From the NCBI GenBank assembly GCA_039182865.1, contig JBCDBX010000009.1, forward strand, positions 1 through 35,510: a DNA stretch of 35,510 nt. Direction: 5' to 3'. Every line of letters starts with the position of its first letter. Position 1 is the first letter of the stretch. Positions 17,977-27,639 of the stretch are shown in pieces. This stretch comes from UBA1858 sp039182865 (GTDB lineage: Bacteria > Pseudomonadota > Gammaproteobacteria > UBA4575). Under the pieces are notes generated by a model. That model saw only the letters and a list, made by a program, of their open reading frames with translations, did no database searches and was not told where the DNA came from. A program made the translations under genes and the position numbers.

Positions 17977-18840
17977 CTAAGCGTAGCTAATGTGAGCGGC
18001 GTAAAGATCCTCGAGATCAGCTTCACTTTGTTGGAAACCTTCTTTAGGTTGTGAATCTGATAAAAGTCTGATCACCAACTTACCTTGATGAGGTCGCCAA
18101 GATAAAACTTTATATTCATCTTTTAATTTTTGCAGCTCTTCAAATTCAATGTCACGTTGCCAAACTTGTCCTTGCAGTGAGTCAATTTGTGCTTGTGGTG
18201 CACCGGTGCTTAATATCTGACCTTTATCCATAACTGCCATATCAGTGCAAAGTCCAGCTATATCTTCAACAATATGAGATGACAGAATTAAGATGCATTC
18301 TTTAGCAGCTTCAGCTAGCAAAAGTTGAAATCGACGACGCTCCGCTGGGTCCAGACCCGCAGTTGGTTCGTCGACAATGACTAGTTCTGGTGATCCGATG
18401 AAGGCAGTCGCGATTCCAAACCGCCTGCGCATACCACCAGAATAGGTATCCAATTGCTGGTGTGCGACGTCAGCGAGATTTACGCGCTCTAGAAGATCCT
18501 CAACTTGTTTTTGCCGGGAGAGGGAAGTAATTCCCTTAAGACCCGCAAGATAACTCAACATTTCATGTGCTGAAACTCTCGGATATACCCCCAGATCTTG
18601 TGGTAAATAGCCAATTATTTTTCGTGCTTGAAGACTATTTTCAAGAATATCTAGATTATTCAGTATCACTGAACCTGTGCTGGGTAATTGCAAACTCGCC
18701 AGAGTTCTCATTAGGGTTGATTTGCCTGCGCCGTTTGGCCCAAGCAAGCCAAATATACCTTTACCGATTGTGAGATTGACGTCTTTTAGCGCTTGGATAT
18801 CGCTAGCGTAAGTTTTGGAGACATTTTTGATGCTTAGCAT
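17977..18840 (-). CDS. ABC transporter ATP-binding protein
   Basis: A 287-residue ATPase of the ABC-2 export type. Walker A is GPNGAGKST at 34-42, the Q-loop is Q81, the signature is YSGGMRRR (133-140), Walker B LVIVDEP ends with catalytic E158, the D-loop is AGLDPAE, and the switch His is H189. The C-terminal ~75 residues follow the usual accessory extension of this subfamily. It pairs with the permease/M1-like gene directly downstream (6-base gap) as one unit. Transcription would start from the shared intergenic region to the right, where a TATAAT on the minus strand (18896-18891) lies inside a Fur box. Iron repression of this ABC pair is therefore likely but inferred. Confidence 0.95.
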   Translation of the reverse strand: MLSIKNVSKTYASDIQALKDVNLTIGKGIFGLLGPNGAGKSTLMRTLASLQLPSTGSVILNNLDILENSLQARKIIGYLPQDLGVYPRVSAHEMLSYLAGLKGITSLSRQKQVEDLLERVNLADVAHQQLDTYSGGMRRRFGIATAFIGSPELVIVDEPTAGLDPAERRRFQLLLAEAAKECILILSSHIVEDIAGLCTDMAVMDKGQILSTGAPQAQIDSLQGQVWQRDIEFEELQKLKDEYKVLSWRPHQGKLVIRLLSDSQPKEGFQQSEADLEDLYAAHISYA

Positions 18841-18877
18841 ATTTCTCAGATTTTAATTCGAAGTGTTTGAAAATAAA

Positions 18878-18912
18878 GCAAATGAGAATCATTATACTCT
18901 ATAATCTCATTT
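18878..18912. promoter_or_regulatory. Fur box within a dyad shared by divergent promoters
   Basis: Bases 18878-18896 match the 19-base Fur consensus at 15 positions; the core AATGAGAATCATTAT differs from consensus at one base. The first arm AAATGAGA (18880-18887) is mirrored by TCTCATTT (18905-18912), so a second overlapping Fur site on the other strand is likely. A perfect -10 TATAAT lies on the plus strand at 18900-18905 and another on the minus strand at 18896-18891; no good -35 is visible for either. Fur-Fe(II) bound here would cover both promoters, controlling the NRPS operon to the right and the ABC pair to the left. Confidence 0.8.
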
Positions 18913-18931
18913 AGGTGGTGGCACATTAATC

Positions 18932-18940
18932 CACTAAATT
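18932..18940. repeat. Copy of the 9-mer found upstream of the export operon
   Basis: CACTAAATT here is the exact reverse complement of AATTTAGTG at 6782-6790 and 6877-6885. It lies in the leader region between the Fur site and the NRPS start. It could be a shared regulator site or chance in AT-rich DNA. Confidence 0.2.
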
Positions 18941-19022
18941 AAAAGTTAAAGAAAAATTTCAAAGAATAAATTAATCATTAAACAACTGTTGGATTGAGTG
19001 TTTATTTTAGAGTGAAAAAAGT

Positions 19023-22000
19023 ATGGATCAAAATAATTACACGTCTAAATTAAGACTAAGTCCTGCACAGGAGGGAATACTTTTTCATTCATTATATGAG
19101 GCTAATCCAGAGGTTTATTTTGAACAGCGCTGGTGCTGCTTTTCTGGCAAATTAAATTCTGAACTATTCAAGCAGGCATGGTTGCATACAATAAATCGCC
19201 ATTCCGCCCTGCGTACATCATTTGACTGGTTGGTATCTCATGAACCAAAACAAATTATTCATTCCTATGTAGATTTACCTTGGTCAGAATCAGATTGGTC
19301 TAACCTAAGCGAGGATGAGCACAAATGTCAATTTGATAATTGGCTATTGCAAGATCGTTTAACTGGGTTTGACTTAGATGCTGCGCCATTAATGCGCTGT
19401 GCATTAATAAAGATAGATCAATCTCGATTTTATTTCATATGGAGCTATCACCACATAACAATGGATGGTTGGTGTAATGCGCTTCTAATCAAGGAGGTGC
19501 TTGAATCTTATCAACATCTGCTGCTTGGCAAGGAGCCAAGGCTAGCTAAAGTAGGGCAATATTCAGATTACTTAAAATGGTTAGATCAGATTGATGAGGA
19601 TAAATATAAACAATACTGGCAGGACCACTTAATTAATGCACAAGCTGTCAACAGATTACAGCTACCTAATTTATACATAGGTGAAACTGTCACTATTAAT
19701 GAAAGTAGGACTCGTAAAGGCGAGATCAAATTTATTTTAGATGATGAATTATATTCAAGCCTCATCCAGTTTTCTCATGCTCATCATATTACTTTAAATA
19801 ATATTATTCAGTCAGTCTGGGCTTTAGCTCTGGGTTACTTACAGGGCTCTCAGGAAATAATCTATGCGTCAGTATTTGCAAATAGGCCGCCTGAGATTTC
19901 TGGTATTGAAAACATCATTGGCATGTTTATGAGTACGGTGCCGGTTCGAGTAAGATGGGATGCTCACGAAAATGTCATTCAATGGTTGCAAGAATTGCAG
20001 ACTCAACAACGCACGCATGAGCAATACTCATACTGTGGTCTGCGAAGTATTCAAGATTGGTCTTCCGATTTTATGGAGGCTGATGTCAGTAGTCTTGATG
20101 CATTATTTGTATTTGAGAATTACCCTCTATCAGGTATAGCTGCATTGAATTCTTCATTGACGAGTGAGGATAATCTAAAAATCGAGCATACCGACGGATT
20201 TGAGCAAAGCCATTATCCTTTGGCATTGATGGTTTCGCCTGAATACAATAAACAAGGTATACAACAATTATCACTTTGCTATCGTTTTAACGAAACTCGT
20301 TTTGATCCTCTAGAGATCCATTCTCTTTATGACTTGATGAGGGATCTACTAGAGCGATTAGTATTATCTCCTTCAAGCCATAAGATGACGTTGTCAGATT
20401 TAATGTCAGTAGATGAAAAGTCTCAAAAGAAATTAAATGAGTTTTCCGCAGGGCCTGTATGCGATCTTGATAAGTTATCAGTCTTTGAAATCATCAATCA
20501 ACAATGTAAACAATGTGAACAATGTCCTTCAATTTCATTCTATGGTTCACGGGGTAATATAGAGGAATCGCTGAATTATGCACAATTAAAGCAGTGCGTT
20601 GAAAATTATGCATGCCATTTTACCAATTACAAAATAGGGCATAACAAACGTGTAGGGGTATATGTAGAACGAAACGTGAACTTGCCAGCAGTGCTGTTAT
20701 CAATTTGGAAGTTAGGCGCGGTCTATGTACCGCTAGATCCTGACTTACCCAATGAAAGGCTTATCTACATCATTCAGCAAGCAGAACTAGAAGTTATTGT
20801 TTCCAGCAATCGAACACTGTCTTCAACCATACAAGATCTGATTACCTCAGAGAATATTTCTGTCATTTGCCTAGAACAATTGAGTAATGAGCCAATCAGT
20901 CAAGCTATTGCAGATCATCAAATACAAGAGTCAGATCTCGCCTATATTATTTACACAAGTGGCACAACTGGGAAGCCCAAAGGAGTCGCTGTCACACATG
21001 AGAATGTTAAAAATTTTCTCTCATCAGTTGCATGTTCACCAGGTCTCAACAGCGATGATACTTTTCTAGCTCTAACGACAATTTCATTTGATATCTCTGT
21101 ACTGGAAATATTTCTTCCTTTGTTTGTTGGTGCTCGATTGATACTTGCAGACTCAATGATTGCTAAAGATGCAAACTTATTAGCTACTTTGCTGACAGAT
21201 GAGAATGTAAGTGCTGTGCAAGCCACTCCTTCTACGTGGCGCTTATTAAAGGAAGAAAATTGGAAAGGTAAAGAGAGTCTAAAAATATTATGTGGCGCGG
21301 AGGCGCTGGAGGCACCGCTTGCGAGCTGGTTATTATCTCGTTGCGATGAGCTTTGGAATATGTACGGCCCGACCGAGACAACAGTTTGGTCTGGGGCATT
21401 AAAACTCACACAACAACATATAGACTCCAAAAGTATTCCAGTCGGTGGACCGTTGAATAACACAAGATTTTGGGTGCTCGATCAAAACCAACAATTAGTG
21501 TCTCCAGGTATACCTGGTGAGTTATATATTGGAGGCAAAGGCTTGACCCAAGGTTATTGGCGTCAAGATGATTTGACTAACAAAGTATTCATAAACGTGC
21601 CCGATGATTTTGGCTTGAATCAACTTTATCGTACGGGTGACTTAGTACGCTGGCGTAATGACGGGGCGCTTGATTACTTGGGTCGTTTAGATAACCAAGT
21701 CAAAATACGTGGTTTTAGAATCGAATTAATGGAAATTGAACAGGTATTAATGAAGCATGCATCTGTTAAGCAAGCTATTGTTAACGTTCAACAAGAAGCA
21801 GATTCGCAACATTTAGTTGCCTATCTTTTATTGAGTGAAGCCAAATCAGAGATATTGGTTAATCAGTTAAAAGATTATATGAGTCTGTATTTGCCTATAT
21901 ATATGCATCCTAGCTTTTGGCGAATACTAGAGAGTATCCCGCGCTTGCCAAATGGAAAAATAAATTATCAAGCTCTTGCACATTCTGGCAAAAGAATTGA

Positions 22001-25000
22001 AGATACTTCAAACAAATCAGTTTCATTGACTGATTTTGAGCAATTAGTTGCCAATATATGGTCAAGTGTATTACCGACAGATGCAGCACTATCTAAGCAT
22101 GACAATTTTTTTGAGTTAGGTGGTCACTCTTTGTTAGCCACGCGCATATGTGGCCAACTACAAAAGATCTTAAATAAAACAGTCTCCGTGAGACTGATAT
22201 TTGAGAATCCAAAGTTATCTGATTTTTGCGAAAAGTTGATCAACGTTTCCAATGACGAATCGATTATTCGCGCTAAAGATCTACCATCTATTACACCTAC
22301 TAATGATTTACAGCTGTCATGGCCTCAGCGTCGACAGTATTTGCTTCAGAAGATACAGCCTGAAAATAATGCATATCATATTCCCATTGCATTACATCTA
22401 ACGGGGACGCTTGAAATCAAAGCCATCGAGTATGCACTAGACACTTTAATCAAACATTACCAAGTGCTCAGAGCGGGGTTTATAGAAGAACGTGGACAAA
22501 TTAACGTATTTATAAAAGATGCGCTAAGTGCTAAGCAAATGCTCGATTACAGTCAAACTTTGACAACGGATGATAATTTAGTACAACAAGCTAGAGACAC
22601 CATAGATCAGTTGTTGAATATCCCGTTCAATTTAGCGCAACCACCATTATTCAGAATCCGAGTTATACAAGGAATCAATGAGCATGCCGTCGTTCTGGAT
22701 ATCCATCATATCTTAGTAGATGAATGGTCTATAGCGCTCATCATGAGAAAATTCATACAAGCGTATGATGAATATCTTACTCATTCTCAAGATACATCTG
22801 CAAATTCTAGCGAGTTAATTGATTATTATGATTATGTCGGCTGGTCGCATAATTTAGATCACGATCAAGACTTAAGTTATTGGAAAAAACAGTTAGCGAA
22901 TTACCCAGAAAAGCTAAACTTACCTTATAGTAATGCACAGAATTCTAAACACACGCCATCTAATGACGTTAATAATAGAATTCCAATCATCCTTAATGAA
23001 GATTTGTATCGACAATTAAATAAATTTTCAGTTGATAATGGTCTAACACTATATATGACCTTACTAATGGGACTGTTCATTCTAATGTCTCGTTATACAC
23101 GTCAGGATGATATTGTCATTGCAACTCCAGTCGCCAATCGAGAGCATCCAGATTCCCAGCATATTGTTGGATTACTCATGAATACTTTATTGCTACGCCT
23201 GGATTTATCTCAATGTATCCAATTAAGTGAAGTCATTCAATCGATAAGATCTCTATGTCTTGATGCATTTCAGCATCAACGCACTCCATTAGAGAGCGTG
23301 CTACATGCGCAACCAGAGTTGCGTCAATTAAATACAGAGCCAGCGAATATTTTATTTTCCTTGCAAGCAGAGGACCTTAACACCTTGAAGTTGAAGGACA
23401 TGAAATGGTCACAATTAGATATCAGCAAACAAGAAGCAAAATTTGATCTAAATATAGTACTACGCCATGACAAAAATAATCAGGGTGATATGACGATAAA
23501 AGGTTACCTTGAATTCCGCTCGGAACTTTTTGAACATAGTTTAATTAAGCAAATGGTTAGGCATTATATGAATATGTTATCTAACTTCAGTGCTAATTCA
23601 GGTAGCGTTTATAGAAGCTGGCCATTACTAAGTACAAATGAAATTGACTGGTTAAAGCGCACAAGTGTAAGTCAAAATGTTGAATGTCGTCATTCGGTTC
23701 ATGAAATATTCAGGTCTTGCTCAGAAAAATTCTCTCAGTCGATAGCAATTGTTGATGACAATACTCAGATCACTTTTCAAGAATTAGAGCAACAATCCAA
23801 TCGACTAGCTAATTTATTGCAGGCATTGAAACTTACACCTGAGATGCCTATCGGCTTTAAAGCAGATCGTAGTTGGCAATCCTGTGTATTCATGCTCGGT
23901 ATATTGAAAGCAGGAGCTTGCTATGTGCCATTGGAGTCTAAGCTACCCAGCGCACGTCTAAATGAAATAGTACAACATGCAAATTTGTCGATCATTTTAA
24001 TTAAAAGTGCCTCAGAAAAGCTTGATATCAAAAGTGATGCAGTGCAATTGCCTTATGATTTGTTACTAAAAGAACTCGATCAGCATTCTAGTATATGTCC
24101 ACCATGCAAGACGACCCCTGAGCAACTTGCTTATGTCATGTATACCTCAGGATCGACAGGAATACCTAAAGCAGTATCAGTCACACATGCTGGGATAGTC
24201 AGATTAGTCAATCAATGTAGTTATGTAGAATTAAGTCAGCAAACGGTGATGCTTCATGCTGCATCGCTTGCCTTTGACGCGGCAACCTTTGAGATCTGGG
24301 GAGCTTTACTTAATGGTGGAAAATTAATTATTTGCAGTGAAGAGCAATCTGATCTTTCCGTCATTTCTCAACTCATCAAGGAATGTCATATCAACACAGC
24401 TTGGTTGACCGCGGGCTTATTTCAATTGATGGTTGATGAGCAAATTGGCGCACTCAAAAACCTTAATTATCTTTTGGCTGGAGGTGATGTCTTATCGATG
24501 CATCATTTGAAAAAAATGAAATCGTTTGCACCTGATACTGTTTTGATTAACGGCTATGGACCAACTGAAGCCACAACTTTCACCGCATGTCACGAGATCA
24601 GCCAGAAGGATACTGAATCGATATCAATACCTATTGGTAAGCCTATTGCTAATACATATCTGTATGTATTAGATCATCATATGCAACTTATACCACCTGG
24701 AGTTATTGGTGAATTATATATTGGAGGAGAAGGCCTCGCTCGTGGATACTATCGTCAACCAGAATTGACCGCCACGCAGTTCATTCCTAATCCATTAATG
24801 ACATTCAACGAACTCGTTGAAAATGAGCATAAACAAGTAATTTATAAAAGTGGCGACCTCGTGCGTATAAACAGCGACGGCGTATTTGAGTTTCATGGAA
24901 GAGAGGATGATCAAGTCAAGTTACGCGGATTCCGGATTGAGTGTCGTGAAATAGAAAATACTCTATTGACGCATCCTGATGTTAGTCGTGCTTTTGTATC

Positions 25001-26882
25001 GACATATTCTAAGAATTCAAAAAAGAATTTAACCGTGTGGTACATGTTGAGTTCAAATGAGCATCACAATGAGTGTCAACAAGAGCTATATCAATTAATT
25101 AAAACGAATTACCCAGATTATATGATGCCTGCATTTTGGGTCAATGTGACAGAGTGGCCATTAAATATTAATGGGAAACTAGATGTTTCAAAGTTGCCTC
25201 CGCCTGTAATCACACAAACTGATAGTCCAATCACTGATATTGACCATCTTGATGAGATGGAAGCTCTGTTGCTTTCCTTGTGGAGTGCAATTCTCTCTAT
25301 TGACATACATTCGATTGATGATAATTATTTTTCACTCGGTGGTGACTCTATTCTTGCTATGCAATTAGTACATCGTGCTAATAACCTAGGTATTGCTCTG
25401 TACACGAGTGATATATTCAATTTTCCTACCATTCGATCACTCTCGAATCATCTCAAAAGTAATTCTTATAATAGTGATAAAGAATGGCAACTGCCAGATC
25501 AGGATCCAAAGGGTGAAGTCAGATTATCTCCGATACAGCAGTGGTTTTTTGATCTTCAACTACCTCAGCCGAATCATTTCAATCAATCAGTAGCGCTAAC
25601 ATTATATGAGAAGGTAGCATTAAGCGATATCAAAAAAATGTTGTCTGTGATTATCGAAAGGCATGATGCATTTCGTTTGCGTTTCATTCGCGATGACAAA
25701 AATAAAACCTGGAAAGCATTTTATCAAGAAGGCAATGCGAATTTTACAATTCATAAATATGATATTTGCGACGAGGCGATAAGAAAACAGCAGATCAATG
25801 ATTTACATGACAGCATCGACATCTCAAAGGGTCCACTATTTTCGATTGCGGTATATCCAGGTAATAATCAATTTACATTAGTATGGGTAATACATCATCT
25901 AATCATTGATGGTGTGTCTTGGCGTATATTAATGCAGGATCTCATCACTTTATGGGAACGCTATAAAGCTAAGCTATCACTAGAACTGGGACCTAAACCT
26001 TTTAGTTATCAACAATATTCAGAATCCATACATACATATGTACCGAATCACCAAGTAATTCGAGATTGGCTAAAGTTGTCGGATGCCTCTATTAATTCAT
26101 CATCATCTCAAACAAACAAAACAAATGAAACTTTATATCTGGAAAGAAATGTATCAGTGCAGAATGATGTAATAGATCTATCTAATATTTTTATGAATCA
26201 AGAAGGTCTTGGAAGTATCAATCAAGATATAGGCGCAATATTGCTTACCGCGCTCAGTAAAAGTTTGTGTTTAAGTTATGAGTGCAAGGAAATATTAATT
26301 GAAACAGAAACCCACGGTAGGCAAATATCCGAGCAATTAAAAATTGAATTAAGTCAGACCCTCGGATGGTTTACTGGTATAAGTCCAATTCTATTGAAAA
26401 TGCCAATTGACGATAAAAATCAAACTTTTCTGAGTCACTTGAATGACATTAAGGAACAAATAAAGATAATTCAAAATGTCAGCTACTCGGACTTATATTA
26501 CACGGATCATCTTAGTCAAAATAAGCCACAATCAAATATTATAGTGAATTATCTGGGTGCACTTGGGTTGCCAAACGAACTAGCAGGAATTGCTAAATTA
26601 GAGACAGGGCTTGGGCAATTAAGTCATCCTGATAATTATCGCACACATGCTATGCATATCACCGCCTGGATTGAATCACAATTATTAAATATCGAGTGGC
26701 GCTATGATGAGGAGTTTATCGAAAGCGAAAAACTAGCAGGCTTGTCTTTAGAGACGGGCAACGCGTTAAAAGAAATTCTATCAATTGTGTTCGATAAGGA
26801 AGATGGTAGCCAAGATTTATCCACTAAAGATTTGTCTGAAACAGAAGTAAAGTCTGCCTTAAGCCAAATTGATTTTAACTAA
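19023..26882 (+). CDS. Nonribosomal peptide synthetase, C-A(Gly)-T-C-A(Val)-T-E
   Basis: Two complete modules plus an epimerization domain (2619 residues). C1 has HHITMDG (H143, H144, D148) and a D-accepting type start (LSPAQEGILFHSL). A1 has YTSGTTGKPKG (644-654), with specificity residues D690 I691 L694 Q733 L756 G758 M780 V788 W789 K979, which read as glycine. T1 is LGGHS (S1036). C2 is LCL-like with HHILVDE (H1228, H1229, D1233, Glu instead of Gly at 1234). A2 residues D1752 A1753 F1756 W1794 L1818 G1820 G1844 T1852 F1853 K2052 read as valine. T2 is LGGDS (S2109), the form usual before an E domain. E has HHLIIDG (H2291, H2292, D2296) and ETHGR (E2429), and should give D-Val. There is no thioesterase. 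The acidic C-terminal helix could dock to a next synthetase. The first C domain suggests a D-configured donor from elsewhere. It lies downstream of the Fur site. Confidence 0.95.
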   Translation: MDQNNYTSKLRLSPAQEGILFHSLYEANPEVYFEQRWCCFSGKLNSELFKQAWLHTINRHSALRTSFDWLVSHEPKQIIHSYVDLPWSESDWSNLSEDEHKCQFDNWLLQDRLTGFDLDAAPLMRCALIKIDQSRFYFIWSYHHITMDGWCNALLIKEVLESYQHLLLGKEPRLAKVGQYSDYLKWLDQIDEDKYKQYWQDHLINAQAVNRLQLPNLYIGETVTINESRTRKGEIKFILDDELYSSLIQFSHAHHITLNNIIQSVWALALGYLQGSQEIIYASVFANRPPEISGIENIIGMFMSTVPVRVRWDAHENVIQWLQELQTQQRTHEQYSYCGLRSIQDWSSDFMEADVSSLDALFVFENYPLSGIAALNSSLTSEDNLKIEHTDGFEQSHYPLALMVSPEYNKQGIQQLSLCYRFNETRFDPLEIHSLYDLMRDLLERLVLSPSSHKMTLSDLMSVDEKSQKKLNEFSAGPVCDLDKLSVFEIINQQCKQCEQCPSISFYGSRGNIEESLNYAQLKQCVENYACHFTNYKIGHNKRVGVYVERNVNLPAVLLSIWKLGAVYVPLDPDLPNERLIYIIQQAELEVIVSSNRTLSSTIQDLITSENISVICLEQLSNEPISQAIADHQIQESDLAYIIYTSGTTGKPKGVAVTHENVKNFLSSVACSPGLNSDDTFLALTTISFDISVLEIFLPLFVGARLILADSMIAKDANLLATLLTDENVSAVQATPSTWRLLKEENWKGKESLKILCGAEALEAPLASWLLSRCDELWNMYGPTETTVWSGALKLTQQHIDSKSIPVGGPLNNTRFWVLDQNQQLVSPGIPGELYIGGKGLTQGYWRQDDLTNKVFINVPDDFGLNQLYRTGDLVRWRNDGALDYLGRLDNQVKIRGFRIELMEIEQVLMKHASVKQAIVNVQQEADSQHLVAYLLLSEAKSEILVNQLKDYMSLYLPIYMHPSFWRILESIPRLPNGKINYQALAHSGKRIEDTSNKSVSLTDFEQLVANIWSSVLPTDAALSKHDNFFELGGHSLLATRICGQLQKILNKTVSVRLIFENPKLSDFCEKLINVSNDESIIRAKDLPSITPTNDLQLSWPQRRQYLLQKIQPENNAYHIPIALHLTGTLEIKAIEYALDTLIKHYQVLRAGFIEERGQINVFIKDALSAKQMLDYSQTLTTDDNLVQQARDTIDQLLNIPFNLAQPPLFRIRVIQGINEHAVVLDIHHILVDEWSIALIMRKFIQAYDEYLTHSQDTSANSSELIDYYDYVGWSHNLDHDQDLSYWKKQLANYPEKLNLPYSNAQNSKHTPSNDVNNRIPIILNEDLYRQLNKFSVDNGLTLYMTLLMGLFILMSRYTRQDDIVIATPVANREHPDSQHIVGLLMNTLLLRLDLSQCIQLSEVIQSIRSLCLDAFQHQRTPLESVLHAQPELRQLNTEPANILFSLQAEDLNTLKLKDMKWSQLDISKQEAKFDLNIVLRHDKNNQGDMTIKGYLEFRSELFEHSLIKQMVRHYMNMLSNFSANSGSVYRSWPLLSTNEIDWLKRTSVSQNVECRHSVHEIFRSCSEKFSQSIAIVDDNTQITFQELEQQSNRLANLLQALKLTPEMPIGFKADRSWQSCVFMLGILKAGACYVPLESKLPSARLNEIVQHANLSIILIKSASEKLDIKSDAVQLPYDLLLKELDQHSSICPPCKTTPEQLAYVMYTSGSTGIPKAVSVTHAGIVRLVNQCSYVELSQQTVMLHAASLAFDAATFEIWGALLNGGKLIICSEEQSDLSVISQLIKECHINTAWLTAGLFQLMVDEQIGALKNLNYLLAGGDVLSMHHLKKMKSFAPDTVLINGYGPTEATTFTACHEISQKDTESISIPIGKPIANTYLYVLDHHMQLIPPGVIGELYIGGEGLARGYYRQPELTATQFIPNPLMTFNELVENEHKQVIYKSGDLVRINSDGVFEFHGREDDQVKLRGFRIECREIENTLLTHPDVSRAFVSTYSKNSKKNLTVWYMLSSNEHHNECQQELYQLIKTNYPDYMMPAFWVNVTEWPLNINGKLDVSKLPPPVITQTDSPITDIDHLDEMEALLLSLWSAILSIDIHSIDDNYFSLGGDSILAMQLVHRANNLGIALYTSDIFNFPTIRSLSNHLKSNSYNSDKEWQLPDQDPKGEVRLSPIQQWFFDLQLPQPNHFNQSVALTLYEKVALSDIKKMLSVIIERHDAFRLRFIRDDKNKTWKAFYQEGNANFTIHKYDICDEAIRKQQINDLHDSIDISKGPLFSIAVYPGNNQFTLVWVIHHLIIDGVSWRILMQDLITLWERYKAKLSLELGPKPFSYQQYSESIHTYVPNHQVIRDWLKLSDASINSSSSQTNKTNETLYLERNVSVQNDVIDLSNIFMNQEGLGSINQDIGAILLTALSKSLCLSYECKEILIETETHGRQISEQLKIELSQTLGWFTGISPILLKMPIDDKNQTFLSHLNDIKEQIKIIQNVSYSDLYYTDHLSQNKPQSNIIVNYLGALGLPNELAGIAKLETGLGQLSHPDNYRTHAMHITAWIESQLLNIEWRYDEEFIESEKLAGLSLETGNALKEILSIVFDKEDGSQDLSTKDLSETEVKSALSQIDFN

Positions 26883-26932
26883 ATGATTAGGCAATTGCTT
26901 ATCAATTTATATATCTATCTGCATAACCATCT

Positions 26933-27622
26933 ATGAGATTATTACCGCAAATACCTGCGCAGCCAGATAATATTATGACAATGATGGATCGTTATGATGA
27001 TACTTCATATAGCATAAAAGATTACGTCAAACTTAAGATTCCGATGCCGAGTTTGCTAGAGAATGCTGTTAATAAACGACATAGCGAGTACATTTCAGGC
27101 CGACTATGTGCACGAGAAGCGTTGATGAAATTGACTGGATCTACATTAACACCAGATATGGCTAGTGATAGATCGCCACTCTGGCCTCAAGGTGTATGTG
27201 GTTCGATAAGCCATAGTCATAATGTAGTGATAACTATTGTTGCAAACAATACTGATTATCTAACTTTAGGCATCGATATAGAAAAAGTGATGACTGAAAA
27301 GACCGCTAAAGAAATATATCAGCAGTTTATGGAATCATCTGAAGAAGGCTGCTATGAAGATATGTATACTTTTGCAGAAAAAGTAACTATTCAATTTACA
27401 ATCAAAGAAGCAATCTTCAAGGCGTTGTATCCATTGATCAACAAGCGTTTCTATTATGAGGCTGTCAGACTAATTAGCATTAATGAAAGTGAAGCAAGTC
27501 TTAAACTTATGATGGACCTTTCAGATGATTGGAAAAAAGACGACGAGCTAAAAGTCGAATATGAGATCAATGATGATTGGGTATGCTCAATTTTAAAGCT
27601 ACCTAATCATTCAAACAAATAA
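26933..27622 (+). CDS. 4'-phosphopantetheinyl transferase, EntD type
   Basis: Transfers phosphopantetheine from CoA to the carrier-domain serines of the NRPSs, converting them to the active form. The 229 residues contain the P1-P3 motifs of the EntD/Sfp group: WPQGVCGSISHS (G90-H94), GIDIE (D115, E117, magnesium ligands) and FTIKEAIFKALYP (K158, E159, K163). RLCAREAL near residue 57 is also typical of EntD. The start is uncertain because no clear ribosome site precedes ATG 26933; ATGs at residues 15, 17 and 18 are alternatives, and the first ATG gives a more usual N-terminus. It lies 50 bases after the NRPS in the same orientation, consistent with a dedicated activating enzyme for this cluster. 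Confidence 0.92.
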   Translation: MRLLPQIPAQPDNIMTMMDRYDDTSYSIKDYVKLKIPMPSLLENAVNKRHSEYISGRLCAREALMKLTGSTLTPDMASDRSPLWPQGVCGSISHSHNVVITIVANNTDYLTLGIDIEKVMTEKTAKEIYQQFMESSEEGCYEDMYTFAEKVTIQFTIKEAIFKALYPLINKRFYYEAVRLISINESEASLKLMMDLSDDWKKDDELKVEYEINDDWVCSILKLPNHSNK

Positions 27623-27639
27623 AAAATTAAGACACTAAT

